Assembly: GCA_028823995.1 (NCBI GenBank)
Contig: JAPPFD010000025.1
Coordinates: forward strand, 1-64,000
Direction of reading: 5' to 3'
DNA: 64,000 nt
From: a bacterium
GTDB taxonomy: Bacteria > Actinomycetota > Acidimicrobiia > Spongiisociales > ZC4RG35
In this document: positions 54,170 to 63,208 of the stretch, in pieces
Position numbering within the stretch: position 1 is the stretch's first letter
Layout of the letters: the number at the start of each line of letters is the position of its first letter
Program-made: the position numbers and the translations under genes
Notes under the pieces: generated by a model
What the model saw: the letters and a program-made list of their open reading frames with translations, nothing else
What the model was told of the DNA's origin: nothing
Databases searched by the model: none

Positions 54170-55473
54170 CTGCCGTCTCTCAACCCCGCCTGCGCCAGGT
54201 GCTGCTGGAAGAACTCACCGAGGCCGAGCAGGCCGGACTGTGCCGCCGCAGCGCGGTGCCCGACCCCGAGGTGCGAAGGATCGCGGGGGCAATCTGCGAG
54301 GAGGTCCGCAGCGAGGGAGATCGGGCCATGGAACGTGTGGCCGCCCGCCATGGAGGGGGATACTTCCCGGTGTTACGGGAAACGCTGGAGCGGGCCGCCG
54401 ATGAGATGCCTGACGTAACCGCCGCCCTGGAGGAAGCCAGGGATCGCATCGCGGCTTTCCACCGTCCCCAGATCCCCTCGGACATGCACCGCGAGGATGT
54501 TCCGGGCATCGCCATCACCCGGCGCTGGTCCCCCCTCGGGCGGGTGGGCGCCTACGTTCCCGGCGGAAAGGCCGCCTACCCCTCCACCGTCCTGATGACG
54601 GTGGTCCCGGCCAAGGTGGCCGGGGTGAGGGAGGTGGTGGTCGCCACTCCGGCCGGCGCCGACGGGAACGTCAACCGGGCGACCCTGGCGGCGTGCTGGG
54701 TGGCGGGCGCCGACGAGGTGTGGGCCATGGGAGGCGCGGGCGCCGTCGCAACCCTCGCCTACGGGACCGGACTCGTCAAGCGGGTGGAGAAGATCGTCGG
54801 ACCGGGCAGCCAATGGGTGACGGCGGCCAAGTTGGCGGTGTTCGGGGATTGCGGCATAGACCTCCCGGCCGGTCCCTCGGAAGTACTGGTGCTAGCCGAC
54901 GACTCGGCCGATCCGGCGCTGGTCGCCGCCGACCTACTCTGCCAGGCCGAGCACGGACCGGACTCCCCCGCGGTCCTGGTCACCACCGACCCGACCCTCC
55001 CCTCCCGGGTGGAGGAGGCGCTCGAGGAGCAGCTGGCCTCCCTCGATCGCCGGGACATCCTGGCCGAGGCTCTTTCCAACCACGGCATGACGGTGATCGC
55101 TCCCGACATGACCCAGGCTCTTTCCTTCACCAATCGATACGCGGCCGAGCACGTCTCCCTACTCACCTCCGACACCGAGACGCACGCCAAGGCGGTCACC
55201 GCCGCCGGTTCCGTCTACGTCGGCCGGTGGTCGGCGGAGTCGGCCGGCGATTATGCGACCGGCGCCAATCACGTGCTTCCCACCGGAGGCCTGGCCGCCT
55301 GTTACGGTCCGCTGTCGGTGGAGGACTTCGGTTCCTGGCGCCAGGAGCAACGCCTGACCCGCGAAGGCCTGGCCGATATTCTTCCCATCATCACCCGACT
55401 GGCCGATGTGGAAGGCTTCACCGCCCACCGCCGCGCCGCAGAGCTACGGTTCAGCACGGAAGGAGCAGCATGA
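54166..55473 (+). CDS. hisD: Histidinol dehydrogenase
   Basis: 435 residues from a GTG start. RVGAYVPGGKAAYPSTVLM, IVGPGSQWVTAAK and AGPSEVLVLADDSADP are the family signatures, and QAEHGPDSPAVLVT with late HVLPTGG holds the catalytic and zinc-binding His residues. It oxidises histidinol to histidine in two NAD-linked steps. It is coupled to hisG and hisB by four-base overlaps. Confidence 0.95.
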   Translation: MTAVSQPRLRQVLLEELTEAEQAGLCRRSAVPDPEVRRIAGAICEEVRSEGDRAMERVAARHGGGYFPVLRETLERAADEMPDVTAALEEARDRIAAFHRPQIPSDMHREDVPGIAITRRWSPLGRVGAYVPGGKAAYPSTVLMTVVPAKVAGVREVVVATPAGADGNVNRATLAACWVAGADEVWAMGGAGAVATLAYGTGLVKRVEKIVGPGSQWVTAAKLAVFGDCGIDLPAGPSEVLVLADDSADPALVAADLLCQAEHGPDSPAVLVTTDPTLPSRVEEALEEQLASLDRRDILAEALSNHGMTVIAPDMTQALSFTNRYAAEHVSLLTSDTETHAKAVTAAGSVYVGRWSAESAGDYATGANHVLPTGGLAACYGPLSVEDFGSWRQEQRLTREGLADILPIITRLADVEGFTAHRRAAELRFSTEGAA

Positions 55474-56054
55474 CGAGAACCGCACACCTGAGCAGGGAGA
55501 CCCGCGAGACCTCGGTGGAAGTCACCCTCGATCTGGACGGATCCGGACAGGCCCGGGTCTCCACCGGAGTGGGCTTCTTCGATCACCTCCTCACCTCCCT
55601 GGCCCACCACGCGCTGTTCGACCTGACCATCACCACCCGGGGCGACCTGGAAGTGGACGATCACCACACCGTGGAGGACACCGCCCTGGTGCTCGGATCG
55701 GCCATTGCCGAGGCATTGGGGGATCGGGCAGGCATCAACCGTTTTGGCGAGGCGGCGGTTCCCATGGACGAGGCCCTGGGCAGCGCGGCGGTGGATGTGG
55801 GCGGCCGTCCCTACGCGGTGGTGGACCTCCCTCTCCGCAACCCGACCATCGGAAACCTGACCACCCAGAACCTCCCCCATGCGATCGAGGCCCTGGCGCG
55901 GACCGCAGGTATCACCCTCCACTTGAGCTCTATAGGCCGCAACGACCACCACCAGGCTGAGGCTGCCGTCAAGGCTCTGGCCCGCGCCCTGCGCCAAGCG
56001 GTGGCGCGCGATCCCAGACGGATGGGTGTGGCCTCCACCAAGGGCGCCACTTGA
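55470..56054 (+). CDS. hisB: Imidazoleglycerol-phosphate dehydratase
   Basis: 194 residues, the monofunctional form. Paired metal-binding motifs DDHHTVEDTALVLG and GRNDHHQAEAAVKALARAL are both present. It dehydrates imidazole glycerol phosphate to imidazole acetol phosphate. ATG overlaps the hisD stop. The next pathway enzyme, hisC aminotransferase, is not between hisD and hisB, where it lies in many actinobacteria. Confidence 0.95.
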   Translation: MTRTAHLSRETRETSVEVTLDLDGSGQARVSTGVGFFDHLLTSLAHHALFDLTITTRGDLEVDDHHTVEDTALVLGSAIAEALGDRAGINRFGEAAVPMDEALGSAAVDVGGRPYAVVDLPLRNPTIGNLTTQNLPHAIEALARTAGITLHLSSIGRNDHHQAEAAVKALARALRQAVARDPRRMGVASTKGAT

Positions 56055-56668
56055 CGAGAATCGCCGTGGTCGACCATGGCGCGGGAAACCTGGTCTCCAT
56101 CACTCAGGGACTGGAGAGGGTGGGTGCGGAGACGGTGCTGGCCGCCGGGCCTCACCAACTCGATGGCGCAGACGGCGTGGTGCTTCCCGGGGTGGGGACC
56201 CCCGGCGCCGCCATGGAACGGCTTGAGCAGGCAGGCTTCGTCGACTCCCTGGTCGACTGGACGGGCCCCCTCCTGGGGATCTGTGTGGGTCTGCAACTGT
56301 TCTTCGAGGCCAGTTCGGAGGACGACAGCGCCTGTCTGGGGCTGATGCCCGGCCGTGTGGAGCGGTTGCAGGAGACTCCCCGCCTTCCCCACATCGGGTG
56401 GAACGATCTGCTGATCGGTGCCGAAGACCCTTTGTGGGAGGGACTTCCTGAGCACCCCACCTTTTACTTCGTGCACTCCTACGCGCCGGCGCCCGCCGAC
56501 TCGGGCCTGGTCATCGGCGAGGCCAGCTATGGCCCCCGGTTCTGCGTGGCGGTCAGGGACGGGCGTCGGGTGGGGGTCCAGTTCCATCCCGAGCGGTCCG
56601 GCGCCAACGGCCTTCGGGTGCTCTCCAACTTCCTGGCCGAATGCCGGACCGGATCGGAGTCCCGCTGA
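56051..56668 (+). CDS. hisH: Imidazole glycerol-phosphate synthase, glutaminase subunit
   Basis: 205 residues from a TTG start that overlaps the hisB stop (TTGA). The class-I glutamine amidotransferase triad is clear: Cys in GICVGLQLF, His and Glu in [18 protein letters not shown] is the N-terminal signature. It feeds ammonia to HisF. Coupled to hisF by overlap. Confidence 0.94.
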   Translation: MTRIAVVDHGAGNLVSITQGLERVGAETVLAAGPHQLDGADGVVLPGVGTPGAAMERLEQAGFVDSLVDWTGPLLGICVGLQLFFEASSEDDSACLGLMPGRVERLQETPRLPHIGWNDLLIGAEDPLWEGLPEHPTFYFVHSYAPAPADSGLVIGEASYGPRFCVAVRDGRRVGVQFHPERSGANGLRVLSNFLAECRTGSESR

Positions 56669-57429
56669 TGCTGCGCAAGAGGATCATTCCCTGCCTGGAC
56701 GTGGCGGACGGCCGGGTGGTGAAGGGAGTCAACTTCGTCAACCTCACCGATGAGGGGGACCCGATCGAGTTGGCGAGCCGGTATGCGTCCGAGGGCGCGG
56801 ACGAGATCTGCTACCTGGATATCGCCGCCGCTCCGGAGAACCGCGACACCATGTGGGATGTGGTGAGACGCACCGCCTCTGAGGTGTTCATCCCTCTCAC
56901 GGTGGGTGGGGGAATCCGCTCCCCCGAGGACATGAAGTCGGCCCTGCGGGCCGGGGCCGACAAGGTGAGCATCAACACCGCCGCGGTCCGTCGCCCGGAA
57001 CTCCTCCGGGAGTGCCGCCGCCGGTTCGGGCGCCAGTGCGTGGTGCTGGCCATCGATGCCCGGCGTCGCCCCGAGGGAGGATTCGAAGTGGTGGTCGTGG
57101 GCGGCAGAGAGCCCGTCGGCTGGGATGCGGTGGAGTGGGCCCGGCGGGGAGTCGAACTGGGCGCCGGTGAGATCCTCCTCACCTCCATGGACCGGGATGG
57201 GACCAAGGACGGCTACGACCTGGAGTTGACCGCCGCGGTCACCGCGGCCGTGGAGGTGCCGGTGATAGCCTCGGGCGGGGCCGGCACCACCCAGCACTGT
57301 GTGGAGGCATGCCTGGAGGCCGGCGCCGAGGCGGTGCTGGCCGCTTCCATTTTCCACCGAAAGGAGATCGAGATCTCCGAGGTAAAGCGCGCCATGGCCC
57401 GGGCGGGCGTGCCGGTGCGCCTGGTGTGA
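56668..57429 (+). CDS. hisF: Imidazole glycerol-phosphate synthase, cyclase subunit
   Basis: 253 residues, TIM barrel. [17 protein letters not shown] with the catalytic Asp, [11 protein letters not shown] and [10 protein letters not shown] phosphate loops, and [13 protein letters not shown] with the second Asp. It closes the imidazole ring and releases AICAR with HisH. The ATG overlaps the hisH stop, and the stop overlaps hisI. Confidence 0.95.
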   Translation: MLRKRIIPCLDVADGRVVKGVNFVNLTDEGDPIELASRYASEGADEICYLDIAAAPENRDTMWDVVRRTASEVFIPLTVGGGIRSPEDMKSALRAGADKVSINTAAVRRPELLRECRRRFGRQCVVLAIDARRRPEGGFEVVVVGGREPVGWDAVEWARRGVELGAGEILLTSMDRDGTKDGYDLELTAAVTAAVEVPVIASGGAGTTQHCVEACLEAGAEAVLAASIFHRKEIEISEVKRAMARAGVPVRLV

Positions 57430-58064
57430 GCGGCGTGTCTCCACCCCGGGCCGGTGATCTCAAATGGGGCGCCGACGGGCTGATACCGGGGGTGGTGCAG
57501 GACGCCCGGACGGGCCAGGTGCTGATGGTGGCCTACCTGAACCGGGAGTCGTACGCCGCAACGCTGGATAGCGGCTACGCCCACTTCTGGTCCCGGTCCC
57601 GCCAGGAACTCTGGTTCAAGGGCGCCACCAGCGGCGCCACCCTGGAGGTGGTGACCATCAGGGCGGACTGCGACGCCGACACGCTCTTGATCACCGCCCG
57701 CCCGGCCGGTCCGGCCTGTCACCGCCACACCACCACCTGCTTCGACGACTCGCCTCCAGGAGAGGGATTCGGGTGGCTGGAGCAACTCTGGGGCGTGATC
57801 GCGTCCCGCGCTGCGGAGCGACCGGCCGGGTCTTACACCACCCGGCTTCTGGATGGCGGGGTGGACCTGGCCGGTCGGAAGTTGATGGAGGAAGCAACCG
57901 AGGTGCTGATGGCGGCGAAAGATCACGCAACGGGGGAAGCGGACAATCGCCGGGTAGCAGAGGAGATGGCTGACCTTCTCTATCACCTCCTCGTTCTGGC
58001 CGCCGATCGGGAAGTAACACCCTCGGAGATGATTACTGTCTTGGAGGAGCGCTTCTCCTCCTGA
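57426..58064 (+). CDS. hisI: Bifunctional phosphoribosyl-AMP cyclohydrolase / -ATP pyrophosphohydrolase
   Basis: 212 residues from a GTG start overlapping the hisF stop. The N-terminal cyclohydrolase (residues 1-115) has [35 protein letters not shown] and a C-x6-C-type pair [10 protein letters not shown] for zinc. The C-terminal HisE part (115-212) has [15 protein letters not shown] and [16 protein letters not shown]. The fusion carries the second and third histidine steps. It is the last gene of the operon. Confidence 0.93.
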   Translation: MSGVSPPRAGDLKWGADGLIPGVVQDARTGQVLMVAYLNRESYAATLDSGYAHFWSRSRQELWFKGATSGATLEVVTIRADCDADTLLITARPAGPACHRHTTTCFDDSPPGEGFGWLEQLWGVIASRAAERPAGSYTTRLLDGGVDLAGRKLMEEATEVLMAAKDHATGEADNRRVAEEMADLLYHLLVLAADREVTPSEMITVLEERFSS

Positions 58065-58142
58065 ATTGCCGCCGTTCCTGGGGTCCAGACACCGCCTGCC
58101 GCTTCCCTTCTCGGATTAGGACTTCTACCAGGGAGCAAAGGC

Positions 58143-58380
58143 CTGTACAGGCTGGAAGCCCTGAAGGAGTTCTTCCACTCCAAACAGGGCACCGTGGTCA
58201 TACGCAAAGGCGACCTCGGGGGCCTGGTCTCCAGCCCTTACAACCTCTCGCAGTGAGGGCGTTGCTGGGTGGAGGAAGACGCGAAAGTACTGGAGTGGGC
58301 GAAAGTGACCAAGGATGCTCTGATCATGGACAAGGCTGTGGTGACGGGACGGGCCCGGGTTACCGACAGGTCCTGGTCAA
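58143..58380 (+). pseudogene. Remnant of a GDLGG/beta-helix-repeat protein
   Basis: Translating 58143 onward gives LYRLEALKEFF, then RKGDLGGLVSSPYNLSQ, then an in-frame TGA at about 58254. Directly after it the same frame resumes with GRCWVEEDAKVLEWAKVTKDALIMDKAVVTGRARV. This strongly resembles the family I know from prophage and genome proteins with GDLGGW-x-x-x-x-NLS-x-EGN-x-WV followed by G-x-A-x-V beta-helix repeats. The TGA sits where a Glu or Gln codon is expected. No ATG is present at the natural start (CTG instead). The gene is therefore dead, or an alternative decoding is at work. The stretch after 58380 to 58471 holds nothing recognisable. Confidence 0.6.
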
Positions 58381-58471
58381 GCAGACTCGCAACGATCGGC
58401 TGTCAAAGGTGTGACTCCGCGGAGCTATGCCGACAACGCCACGGGGCTTTCATTCTGCATTTTCGTTGGGT

Positions 58472-60181
58472 TCAGCATTGGGCGGTCGGAAGGTCTTGGG
58501 GCGGTGCAGGCAGCCGTATCGTTATGCCCTCGGTGTCTGTTCCCTCGACGGTGACTATCGCGGCTTCTTGGTAGTTGGTTGTGATGCCTTCGCCGTTGTA
58601 GTACCCGGCACAGGTACCACCAGAGGCGGCGTATACGTCTAAGCGGTACGGGCCGTCGGCCACGCGTATGACAAACGTGCCGTCCGATCCGGTTACACCC
58701 CAACGGCTGTTATCTGTGTTGTCGCTCTGCCAAGCCCACAGACCCACTCCTTCCAGCGGTCGACCGTCGGGGTCCACGATTGTTCCCCGAATGGCTGAGG
58801 GTATGTCGACCAAGGGCGGGAGCGGTGTTCGGCGCGGTGTGATGAACGGAGAGCCGCGGAGGATGGCCTTCTCGTCGTCACGCAGATACGTATCCGGATA
58901 GACCAGATAGCCGAGATGCATCAACGCCCAGTGATCGCAGGAAGGCAGGCCCTCGTCGCATCCAGGCGGGTGATTAATCACCCCCAGCGCGTGGGTGAGT
59001 TCGTGGGCTATCCCGCCGATCACGCCCCCACGTGTCCGCTGGTATGGTCCCTCACCGCAGTAGTGGTAAGGGCCCGAGTCAAATACGCCTTCCTGGCGAC
59101 CCATGATGGTGAGACCCCAGCCTCCCCTTCCGAGTTCATGACCACTCTCACCGAGCTGATGGTATTCGTCGCATGCTTCCTCCACATCCGCGTAGATAAC
59201 CCAGGTAGTGGTAGACCCCGGGGCGTCATGGGTTCCACCGGCGGCCCATCCCCCGACAGGAGCGCAATCCTGCACCCCTTCTACCACTTTCTGCCAGGCG
59301 TGGCCCCGTGCGTAGAAGTCCTCGGATTGGCTCAACCGACAGTCCTCCACTATTGGATCGTGCAGCGAGAACGTCACCCCTCCGAGTTGCTGGTGATACC
59401 AGGCCTGAACATGCTCGATCGCTCGGCAGAGAACGTCGCGATCGGCAGGACGAAGCTCGCGGTCAGCCGGCACTGCGTACAGCACCCGCACCACATGCTC
59501 CGGTCGGGGGTTGAGCGCGAGAGCACGGGTGATGAACGTAGCCATCTGGGCCCGGGTGGTGTCCTGACCTGGACAGTAACGACGAGGACCCCTCGTTGAG
59601 CATCCCGCCGTTACGCCGGCCGCCGCCAAAGCATCGATGTCGGCTTCGTGGACGCTCTCCCCGGTATCGGTGAACCGGCCTGAACGGCCGCCAAGCAGAT
59701 CGAAAGCACGAACCAGAAACGAAGCCATCTGAGCACGGGTAACCGTCTCAGTAGGACAGAAACGGGCTGGCTCTAAGGAGCATCCCTTGGTTATACGGAG
59801 GTCTGCCAGACGCTCCACGTAGGGTGCCCACCACTGCGACGCGTCCACATCCGCGAACCGCGATGCCTCTATCGGGGGCGGGTCAGCACCATCCAAGACA
59901 CGCACAAGCCACACAGCCATTACCCAACGCTCCAACGGATCCCTCGGACAGAACTTATTCGGCCCACATTCCGTCCCCTCGAACACACCATCAGCCGCCA
60001 ATGAGTTGACAGCCCCGAGATGACCCCCCGCCTCTTCCCCGTCCGAGAACCCTCCCGATGCGATCACAGCCGACAACCCACCATCCCGCTCCTTCCCAAC
60101 AGCACCAGCGGCCGGCAGCGAACCCGACAAAGTGGCCAACGCGACCCCCACCACAAGAACGGCAAAACGCAGCCGAGTCAT
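58472..60181 (-). CDS. Secreted metzincin-type metalloprotease with SLH repeats
   Basis: 569 residues with a signal peptide (cleavage near AGA/VGK, residue 27). Residues 40-225 contain three SLH-like repeats, each with the GC/EC-x-FC/YC-P cysteine pair. The catalytic region 230-460 carries IAHELTHALGVINH, the HExxHxxGxxNH zinc site of metzincins, and a following WALMHLGY that fits the Met-turn. A C-terminal beta-sandwich (about 470-560) reads IRGTIVDPDGRPLEGVGLWAW, in the style of carboxypeptidase-regulatory-like domains. The enzyme is expected to act outside the cell, anchored by the SLH repeats. Substrate unknown. The N-terminal SLH placement differs from the C-terminal one at 15817. Confidence 0.9.
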   Translation of the reverse strand: MTRLRFAVLVVGVALATLSGSLPAAGAVGKERDGGLSAVIASGGFSDGEEAGGHLGAVNSLAADGVFEGTECGPNKFCPRDPLERWVMAVWLVRVLDGADPPPIEASRFADVDASQWWAPYVERLADLRITKGCSLEPARFCPTETVTRAQMASFLVRAFDLLGGRSGRFTDTGESVHEADIDALAAAGVTAGCSTRGPRRYCPGQDTTRAQMATFITRALALNPRPEHVVRVLYAVPADRELRPADRDVLCRAIEHVQAWYHQQLGGVTFSLHDPIVEDCRLSQSEDFYARGHAWQKVVEGVQDCAPVGGWAAGGTHDAPGSTTTWVIYADVEEACDEYHQLGESGHELGRGGWGLTIMGRQEGVFDSGPYHYCGEGPYQRTRGGVIGGIAHELTHALGVINHPPGCDEGLPSCDHWALMHLGYLVYPDTYLRDDEKAILRGSPFITPRRTPLPPLVDIPSAIRGTIVDPDGRPLEGVGLWAWQSDNTDNSRWGVTGSDGTFVIRVADGPYRLDVYAASGGTCAGYYNGEGITTNYQEAAIVTVEGTDTEGITIRLPAPPQDLPTAQC

Positions 60182-60243
60182 AGGTGTAGTAATAGTAACA
60201 ACAACTATTCAGTTTGCTGGAGACCAGGAGAAGGTCTACCGGT

Positions 60244-60462
60244 GTGAACAAACGCAGGCATTTCGTCTGTGTTCTGGTGTCGGTAGCGCTGCTGTCAGCT
60301 GCTTGCGGGAGTGATGCCAAGGTCACAGACAGGGAGGGCAGCGAGAACGGTACCGCTCCCCGATCCGCGGATACCGGCGTGGATGATGTAACAGCCACCT
60401 CCGCCCACTGTTGTGCCGCAACATGTCCCCATGCCCGAGTTCGGCACGCCAAAGCAGCCTAA
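60244..60462 (+). CDS. Small Pro-rich lipoprotein, probably frameshifted
   Basis: GTG 60244 starts a peptide with basic residues, a hydrophobic stretch and lipobox LSAAC, so a lipoprotein signal is clear. The frame ends at 60462 in low-quality sequence. The +1 frame between about 60390 and 60673 instead reads Pro-rich (VPQHVPMPEFGTPK and continuing Pro/Asn-rich) up to a stop at 60671-60673 inside the tRNA gene. A single indel around 60380-60400 would join them into a lipoprotein with a long Pro/Gln/Asn-rich tail. It is divergent from the protease gene. Confidence 0.5.
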   Translation: MNKRRHFVCVLVSVALLSAACGSDAKVTDREGSENGTAPRSADTGVDDVTATSAHCCAATCPHARVRHAKAA

Positions 60463-60663
60463 CCCGGAACCAACCAACCCCACTCCGAACCAGGCGCGCC
60501 CCGAACGGCGAAACCCCGGACCGGCACCCCCACCAGCCCACCAAACCGGCACCCCACAGCCCCACAGCCCCCCGCTACCCTACAGAAACAACCCCGCACC
60601 ACAACCACAACCAACAACGAACGATTACGCGCCGAATTACGCGTCACAATTCGCGCCAGCCCC

Positions 60664-60736
<73 letters not shown>

Positions 60737-60738
60737 CT

Positions 60739-61341
60739 ATGAATCCGAGCGGATCGCGGGTCACTGACACAATCAGCCGACATCCGTGGATCGCGGGGGT
60801 GACGGGGGTCTATGTGGCGGCGTGGACCATCTACGGCTTCAGCACTGGCGCCCGGCTGGTGGTCCCCTACCTGATGTGGATGCTGTTCGCGGTCGGCGTG
60901 GTGTTGGTGTTCGGTCGCCGGGTTCGCTTCTCCACCGAAGTGCTGGTGCTGCTGTCCATCTCCGGCTTCGCCCACATGGCGGGCGGAAACGTCGTCATCG
61001 ACGGATCTCTTCTGTATGAGTCCACCTGGCTCGGGTTCCTGGGTTACGACCATCTTCTGCACGTCGTGGGACTGGGAGCCGCCGGTCTGGCTGTCTGGGA
61101 GGCGACAACCCTGATGTTCAGGGCCTTCGGCGGATGGCCGGCGGCGGTCATAACCTTCCTGGGAGCCCACGCCATCGGGACCGTGATCGAGATAGGTGAA
61201 TACCTCTCTTATCTGATCATCGAAGGGGTAAAGGTGGGCGACTACGCCAACAACATGCAGGACCTGATCGCCAACATGGTCGGGGCCCTGATTGCGGCTT
61301 GGTGGGCGAGTCGGGCCCCACGAGGCATTCCCCGTCCCTAA
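60739..61341 (+). CDS. Membrane protein, YjdF/DUF2238-like
   Basis: 200 residues with about six membrane helices. GYDHLLHVVGLGAAGLA, IEIGEYLSYLI and GDYANNMQDLIANMVGALIA resemble the paired His/Asp motifs of the DUF2238 (YjdF) family. The match is partial, and function is unknown for the family. It begins three bases after the tRNA gene and converges with the methyltransferase gene with a four-base overlap of stop codons. Confidence 0.72.
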   Translation: MNPSGSRVTDTISRHPWIAGVTGVYVAAWTIYGFSTGARLVVPYLMWMLFAVGVVLVFGRRVRFSTEVLVLLSISGFAHMAGGNVVIDGSLLYESTWLGFLGYDHLLHVVGLGAAGLAVWEATTLMFRAFGGWPAAVITFLGAHAIGTVIEIGEYLSYLIIEGVKVGDYANNMQDLIANMVGALIAAWWASRAPRGIPRP

Positions 61342-61943
61342 GGACGGCGAGCCACCACCTTCACCGCCCGCCAGGCTCCGGCTCTCACATCCTCCTGCGC
61401 CAAGATGCGGGGATCGGCGTCGACGGATTCGGCCCGCACGATCTCAAGGTCGGACAGCGCGGCGGTCAACTCGGCCAGGGTGGCGAAGTGGTCGGGATCG
61501 CCGCCGACGGCCCCTGTCGCGTCCCACTCCCCCACTATCAGCGTGCCCCCCGGCGCCAGGGATCGGCCGGCCATGGCCAGGAGGGCGTCCCGGGCGGACC
61601 CCCGGGGAGGAAGGGAGTAGGAAATGACCACCAAGTCGTATGGTCCTTCGGGCCTCCACGTCAACATGTCACCCTCAAGGAACCTGGCCGTGACCTGAGC
61701 GTTGTCTGCGGCGATCCGAGCCGATCGGATAGCTCTGGAGGATGAGTCCACACCGGTTGCCGTCCAACCCCGCTGCGCCAACCCGATGAGATTGCCTCCG
61801 GCGCCGCATCCCAGGTCGAGGACCCTTCCAGGCGGAAGGCCCAGCGCCTCGGCAAGTAGTTGGTGATCGAAGGGTTCGGTGTCGGTGCCGTCGCCGACAT
61901 AGACGTCGTCCCAGTCGGCGCCGCCCGGTCCCTCGGTGCCCAT
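61338..61943 (-). CDS. Class I SAM-dependent methyltransferase
   Basis: 201 residues. LGLPPGRVLDLGCGAGGNLI is the SAM-binding motif I and GVDSSSRAIRSARIAADN motif II. A small-molecule methyltransferase is likely; the substrate is unknown. It is the last gene in a minus-strand series with AlkD, CvpA and AlaX homologues, four bases after the AlkD stop. Confidence 0.87.
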   Translation of the reverse strand: MGTEGPGGADWDDVYVGDGTDTEPFDHQLLAEALGLPPGRVLDLGCGAGGNLIGLAQRGWTATGVDSSSRAIRSARIAADNAQVTARFLEGDMLTWRPEGPYDLVVISYSLPPRGSARDALLAMAGRSLAPGGTLIVGEWDATGAVGGDPDHFATLAELTAALSDLEIVRAESVDADPRILAQEDVRAGAWRAVKVVARRP

Positions 61944-61947
61944 CGGC

Positions 61948-62631
61948 TCAGGTCAACCGGAGATGCTTGGCGGCCTCACGGAATGAGAGTCCCGAGAGGC
62001 GCCCCCGGTTCGCAGTTAGATAGCGGCTCACCTCGGCCGGCGCCACCCGGGCGTGCTGGCGAAGCGCCCATCCGATCGCCTTCCGGATGAAGAAGTCCTT
62101 CTCCTCCATGGTCTGTCGGCAGAACCGGAAGAGTCGCTCCTGGTCGCAGTCCTCCTTCCACTTGAGCTGGTGTAGGAGGGCGGCGCGGCGAAGCCACAGG
62201 TCTTCGTCGGCGATCCATTCCTCCATCACCGAGGCCGACCCGGGGAACCGCTTGACGATCCCTCCCACCACCGTGCCGGACAGGGGATCGCATGAGTCCC
62301 ACCAGGGCTTGGTGACGATCATCCAGCGCAGTTCGGTCAGGAACTCCTCTCCGAGGCGTTTGGTCGCCTTTCGCAACTGGTCGATGGCGGCGTACTGGTA
62401 CTCCCTTTCGGGGCGCTCCCAGCACGCCCGGGCGAATTCCAGGAGGTCGTCGTCGGTCGGCGGGGGAAGTCCCGCCAAGGCAACCTGTGCCAACCGGCGG
62501 CGTTCCGGCGAGGAGATTCCCATGAAGGGAAAACGGTGTTTCATGTAGGCGCTCATACCCTCCGCCCGGGCGGGGTCGCGGTGGGCGGAGAACGCCTCCA
62601 CGATCGCCTTCTCCATGCGGGCGCCGGTCAA
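61948..62631 (-). CDS. DNA alkylation repair enzyme (AlkD family)
   Basis: 227 residues if started at TTG 62631, which overlaps the CvpA stop (TTGA); ATG at 62616 is an alternative. HEAT-like helical repeats with EYQYAAIDQLRK, TKPWWDSCDPLSGTVVGGIV (the Trp-Asp active-site helix) and FFIRKAIGWALRQ are AlkD hallmarks. It removes alkylated bases such as 3-methyladenine or 7-methylguanine. It belongs to a coupled series with cvpA. Confidence 0.88.
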   Translation of the reverse strand: MTGARMEKAIVEAFSAHRDPARAEGMSAYMKHRFPFMGISSPERRRLAQVALAGLPPPTDDDLLEFARACWERPEREYQYAAIDQLRKATKRLGEEFLTELRWMIVTKPWWDSCDPLSGTVVGGIVKRFPGSASVMEEWIADEDLWLRRAALLHQLKWKEDCDQERLFRFCRQTMEEKDFFIRKAIGWALRQHARVAPAEVSRYLTANRGRLSGLSFREAAKHLRLT

Positions 62632-63200
62632 GGCTGCGGCGCGCTCTCCCCCAGGAGGTCTGTGAGGAGGTTGTCGACCCTGCCGGTGATCTCCCCGAGT
62701 TTGATCAGCATCTCCTCCCATCGGTCCTGGGTGACCGAGTCGAGGAGCCGGCGAGGCAGGTTGTCGGGTTCGGTTATCCGCCCCACTGCGCGAGATTCCG
62801 AGAGCATGTCGGTAAGGGTGTTGGGAAGCGGAAGGAAGGAGGCGAACCAGACCAGGGCCATCACCCACCCAACCAACCACACCAGGCCCAGGGCGGCGCC
62901 TGCTGCGCGGTCCAGGGTGCTGAGCCCGGGGAACCTCATCATCCGGGTCAGGGCCTGCAACGCCGCCCACACCACGATTCCCACACCGACGAACAGGGCC
63001 AGTCCCACTAGGGCCAGCGCACCGCCGTAGGGAATGCCCAGCCACTCCTCCACCAACGTCGCCCAACCCGGGGCCAGTCGCACAACCAACAGCAGGCTGA
63101 GAATCAGGGCGACAAAGCCGGCCACCTGCCGAAGCAGACCCTTGCGCCAGCCCCGGAAAGCCAGGAGCGCGGCGGCCGCCAGGATGGCCAGGTCAAACAT
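62628..63200 (-). CDS. CvpA family membrane protein
   Basis: 190 residues, four membrane helices in the first 110 residues, then a soluble helical tail. ALLAFRGWRKGLLRQVAGFVAL is the family opening, and FPGLSTLDRAAGAALGLVW the second conserved region. CvpA proteins influence envelope stress and colicin V production in enterobacteria; the role here is unknown. The ATG at 63200 gives the standard length. Confidence 0.85.
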   Translation of the reverse strand: MFDLAILAAAALLAFRGWRKGLLRQVAGFVALILSLLLVVRLAPGWATLVEEWLGIPYGGALALVGLALFVGVGIVVWAALQALTRMMRFPGLSTLDRAAGAALGLVWLVGWVMALVWFASFLPLPNTLTDMLSESRAVGRITEPDNLPRRLLDSVTQDRWEEMLIKLGEITGRVDNLLTDLLGESAPQP

Positions 63201-63208
63201 CGGTCTGG

